DNA of 7,293 nt from Archangium gephyra. GTDB taxonomy: Bacteria; Myxococcota; Myxococcia; Myxococcales; Myxococcaceae. This document shows positions 5,345-7,293 of this stretch, piece by piece. The first letter of the stretch is position 1, and every line of letters starts with the position of its first letter. A program made the translations under genes and the position numbers. The stretch spans positions 1-7,293 of the forward strand of contig QFQP01000079.1 of the NCBI GenBank assembly GCA_003243425.1, read 5' to 3'. The notes under the pieces were generated by a model. It ran no database searches. It saw only the letters and a program-made list of their open reading frames with translations, and had not been told where the DNA came from.

Positions 5345-5968
5345 ATGCGCGCTCTCACCATGGTGTTGCTGTCGTCGCTGGCCGGTTGTCAGTGCCTGGT
5401 GCCGGTGGAAGACGACGCTGGCAGCGCGATGGACGGCGCGGTCGACACCGACGGAGGGTTCGCCGAATGCGACGCGCCCGGCGACTGTCGGGGCGCGGCG
5501 ACGGTGAGCGGCTGGTGCGACGTGTTGGGCGCCGACGGTGGCGCGTGGAGCTGCGTGCAGCACCGCTGCGTCGCGCAGTGTTCGACGCAGGCCGGGCAGA
5601 CCTGCGAGCAGGACGAGGCGAGCGACTGTCTGCGGTGCGCGCCGGCGGCGGCCTGCGAGGCGCCGGACTGCACGCGCAGCGCGCGCTTCACGTGGCGAGT
5701 GGAGCGCGTCGCCTGTTCGGAAGATGCGGGCCTGCGTGAAAACGACCTCATTCGTGAGCTGGTGACGGCCCCGAATTGTGGAATTCCGCTGATCATCGAG
5801 CGGCCCAACGGCGACGACGCGTTTGGCACGCTCTACGAACGCAACGGCCGGGTGGGCTCGGCGCGCATCGAGCGGCTGGGTGGGGTGTGTATCGTCACCG
5901 ACCTGCCGACCGGCCTTCAGCGCTCGCTGGTCGATTGCCCGAAGTGTCAGTTCTCGATGACGCGGTGA
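5345..5968 (+). CDS. Cys-rich lipoprotein, function unknown
   Basis: 207 aa from the ATG at 5345. The open frame reaches back into the COQ4-family gene, but this start puts a classic lipoprotein signal at the N-terminus: hydrophobic LTMVLLSSL and lipobox LAGC with the lipidated Cys at 15. Gln at +2 does not suggest inner-membrane retention. After an acidic Asp/Gly-rich linker (21-40), residues 41-109 hold 12 Cys with CDAPGDC-type spacing, the disulfide-rich repeat style seen in many myxobacterial surface lipoproteins. Residues 113-207 look like a small beta-rich domain with four more Cys (145, 182, 198 and 201, the last pair as CPKC) plus Cys124; no family is recognised. It starts 10 bases after the COQ4-family stop and has no good Shine-Dalgarno, so translational coupling is likely. 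It ends stop to stop with the methyltransferase-fold gene. Confidence 0.8.
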   Translation: MRALTMVLLSSLAGCQCLVPVEDDAGSAMDGAVDTDGGFAECDAPGDCRGAATVSGWCDVLGADGGAWSCVQHRCVAQCSTQAGQTCEQDEASDCLRCAPAAACEAPDCTRSARFTWRVERVACSEDAGLRENDLIRELVTAPNCGIPLIIERPNGDDAFGTLYERNGRVGSARIERLGGVCIVTDLPTGLQRSLVDCPKCQFSMTR

Positions 5969-6640
5969 TCAACGCGCGGTGGCGACGTAGATGACGTGGC
6001 GCAGACCGCCGCGGCCGGGCTTCTCGGTGCGTACGTCGAAGCCATTCTTCTCGAGCCGCTTCACGTACGTCTCGTCGAGCGCTTCGCCCCAGATGCTGAA
6101 GATGCCGCCCTTCTTGAGCGCCTGGCGTGCTTCGGCGCAGGCCCGGGCGCCGTAGAGCGGGTCGTCACGCCGCGTGCCGGCATCGGGGCCGACGTAGAGG
6201 TCGATGACGATGGCGTCGAAGCGCTTGTCGGGGCTGCCCTGCGCCGCGCTTCTCACCAGCTTCATCACGTCGGCGATCTCGATGGTGACGCGCGGGTCGG
6301 CGACGGCGGTGTCGGTGAGCGCCGCCATGTGCGTGCGGCACCAGGTCTCGGTGATGGGGTTCAATTCGGCGACGATGACCTTCGCGGTCTGCGGAAGTTC
6401 GTCGAGCACCGCGCGCAGCGTGTAGGCCATGCCGAGGCCTCCGACGAGCACGCGCGGCTGGGCGTACGTCGCGAGCCGCGTGCAGGCCGCTTTCCCCAGC
6501 GCGACCTCGGAGCGGTGTGCGGCGCTGGTCATCAACACGCGGTTGTCGATGGTGATCAGAAAGTCCTTCGGGCCTCGTGATTTGAGCTCGAGCTTTCCGT
6601 CTCTGGTGTCGACCGATTCCAGCGTGCGCAGCGGCTTCAT
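5969..6640 (-). CDS. Spermidine-synthase-like, class I methyltransferase-fold protein
   Basis: 223 aa from the ATG at 6638-6640. The Rossmann core shows motif I VLVGGLGMAYTLR (65-77 region), acidic end of strand 2 at Glu92 (VAELNP), ADV (123-125) and the motif DAIVIDLYVGP (142-152). The order and the short beta-rich N-terminus (about 1-45) with LMTSAAHRSE match polyamine aminopropyltransferase (SpeE) relatives. It is shorter than SpeE (about 280-300 aa), motif I is GGLGM rather than GGGDG, and the catalytic D-x-x-DP loop reads DLYVGP. A true spermidine synthase is therefore doubtful; it probably belongs to the spermidine-synthase-like group of unassigned SAM- or dcSAM-binding proteins. It lies 7 bases downstream of the GFA-like gene, so the two are likely one operon. 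Confidence 0.78.
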   Translation of the reverse strand: MKPLRTLESVDTRDGKLELKSRGPKDFLITIDNRVLMTSAAHRSEVALGKAACTRLATYAQPRVLVGGLGMAYTLRAVLDELPQTAKVIVAELNPITETWCRTHMAALTDTAVADPRVTIEIADVMKLVRSAAQGSPDKRFDAIVIDLYVGPDAGTRRDDPLYGARACAEARQALKKGGIFSIWGEALDETYVKRLEKNGFDVRTEKPGRGGLRHVIYVATAR

Positions 6641-6647
6641 GCCGCGC

Positions 6648-7157
6648 TCATACCGGTTTTCGGCGGCGCGACAGCGCCATTCCGGCGCCGGCGAGTGCGA
6701 GTCGAACGGCGACGCCCAGGGGGATTCCCTTCGCGTGGGGCAGCCGGGGGAGTGCCCGCGCGTCCGGAGCGAAGCGGGTGTTCATGAGGAACTGCAACGG
6801 CGGCGGCGGGTCGATGCGCTGCCGGTAGAGCGAGGCCCAGAACGGGCCACGTTCGAAGGTCATCATCATGGGGGTGTTGCAGCAGCTGACGACGACGCGG
6901 TTGGTGGGCGAGGTGGCGGTGAGACGTTCTTGAACGGCGAGCGTTTCGCCGCGGAGCCAGCGCACACGGTCCGAGCGGAAGAGCACGGCCTCGGTGCCCC
7001 CGTCGGGTCTCGCGAGTGACAGTGCTTCGGGATGTTTGGTTGCGAGCCGGCGCGCCGCTTCCTGGCAGTCGTCGCAGTAGCAGACGGCGGTGACGATGGG
7101 CCGACCCGTCGCTTCGATCGCGGAGTTGCCGCAGGTGCAGATGGCCGTGAGCGTCAC
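6648..7157 (-). CDS. GFA/Mss4-like zinc-binding protein (DUF6151-like)
   Basis: 169 aa from a GTG start (7155-7157). An in-frame stop at 7164-7166 leaves no upstream alternative. Cysteines fall in the pattern of the GFA (glutathione-dependent formaldehyde-activating)/CENP-V fold: CTC (7-9), CYCDDC (26-31) and CCNTP (92-96), giving seven Cys for zinc sites. The segment GGTEAVLFRSDRVRWLRG (53-70) and the CC-N-T-P block resemble DUF6151 proteins, a GFA relative with no known reaction. The C-terminus is odd for the fold: residues 144-162 are largely hydrophobic and are followed by RRRK, suggesting a tail membrane anchor or amphipathic helix. It is probably co-transcribed with the downstream spermidine-synthase-like gene. 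An imperfect dyad lies just upstream at 7161-7183. Confidence 0.75.
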   Translation of the reverse strand: MTLTAICTCGNSAIEATGRPIVTAVCYCDDCQEAARRLATKHPEALSLARPDGGTEAVLFRSDRVRWLRGETLAVQERLTATSPTNRVVVSCCNTPMMMTFERGPFWASLYRQRIDPPPPLQFLMNTRFAPDARALPRLPHAKGIPLGVAVRLALAGAGMALSRRRKPV

Positions 7158-7293
7158 GAGCGCTCAGTAAGGACGAGTGAGCGGCACTTCAGCGCCGAGC
7201 GTCGAGCGAGAAGCAGCCTCAACGAAGGCGGGGTGGGAGGATCTGTTCGGTGCACGACCCCGAGCAGGCCCTCGGCACGCCACGAAGTTCGCG
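7158..7293. other. Right-edge stretch upstream of the GFA-like gene
   Basis: No gene is recognised. It should hold the promoter of the leftward GFA-like gene. A dyad CGCTCAGT (7161-7168) / AGTGAGCG (7176-7183), pairing at 7 of 8 positions around a 7-base centre, lies immediately before the GTG start and could be an operator or a leader hairpin. A plus-strand GTG at about 7251 opens a short frame running off the edge; it cannot be judged. Confidence 0.3.

Noticed and set aside
4543..5361. 272-codon minus-strand frame opposite the COQ4-family gene
   Set aside because: It covers nearly the same bases as a gene with an exact HDxxH-x11-E signature, and its product is Arg/Gln/His-rich with no fold signals.
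1..7293. Mobile element, CRISPR array, tRNA, rRNA or phage genes
   Set aside because: No transposase or integrase, no regularly spaced repeats, and no tRNA- or rRNA-like sequence was seen on either strand.

Overview
The window is GC-rich bacterial chromosome. Its strong third-position G/C bias, short intergenic gaps, a Cys-rich lipoprotein of the kind common in predatory deltaproteobacteria, and a eukaryote-like UDP-sugar pyrophosphorylase suggest Myxococcota (Cystobacterineae-like). This placement is inferred from style; no rRNA or marker gene is present. I see no mobile element, CRISPR array, tRNA or rRNA, and the base composition is even apart from a less GC-rich stretch at the far left (1-143).

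Layout, left to right. Bases 1-143 hold no convincing complete gene. A UDPGP-family nucleotidyltransferase (complement 144-1229) is divergent from a secreted, Gln-rich coiled-coil protein that ends in a short DUF4124-like segment (1290-1943). That gene meets a small protein resembling a degenerate receiver (complement 1944-2357) stop to stop. A 245-base spacer with a GC-rich hairpin follows, then a HAD-family phosphatase (complement 2603-3373). The phosphatase is divergent from a Tat-exported Cys-rich four-helix-bundle copper-storage (Csp/DUF326) protein (3448-3894), which meets a TetR regulator (complement 3895-4515) stop to stop. TetR is divergent from a COQ4-family gene (4618-5334), which is followed after 10 bases by a Cys-rich lipoprotein (5345-5968). 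The lipoprotein meets a spermidine-synthase-like methyltransferase-fold protein (complement 5969-6640) stop to stop; 7 bases upstream of that gene lies a GFA/DUF6151-like zinc protein (complement 6648-7157), probably in the same transcript.

How the genes work together. The best-supported regulatory unit is TetR/COQ4. A near-perfect 20-base palindrome sits on a consensus -35 hexamer in the shared intergenic region, the usual arrangement for TetR repression of the divergent gene and of itself. COQ4 plus lipoprotein, and the GFA-like plus spermidine-synthase-like pair, look like two-gene operons. The other genes look like separate housekeeping or envelope functions.

The most unusual structural signal is that all three convergent gene pairs end in the same hexamer, TGATCA, which supplies both stop codons with no spacer. 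I did not find a clearly new multi-gene system. The best second looks are the TGATCA junctions, the COQ4/TetR unit and the Tat-exported Csp protein.
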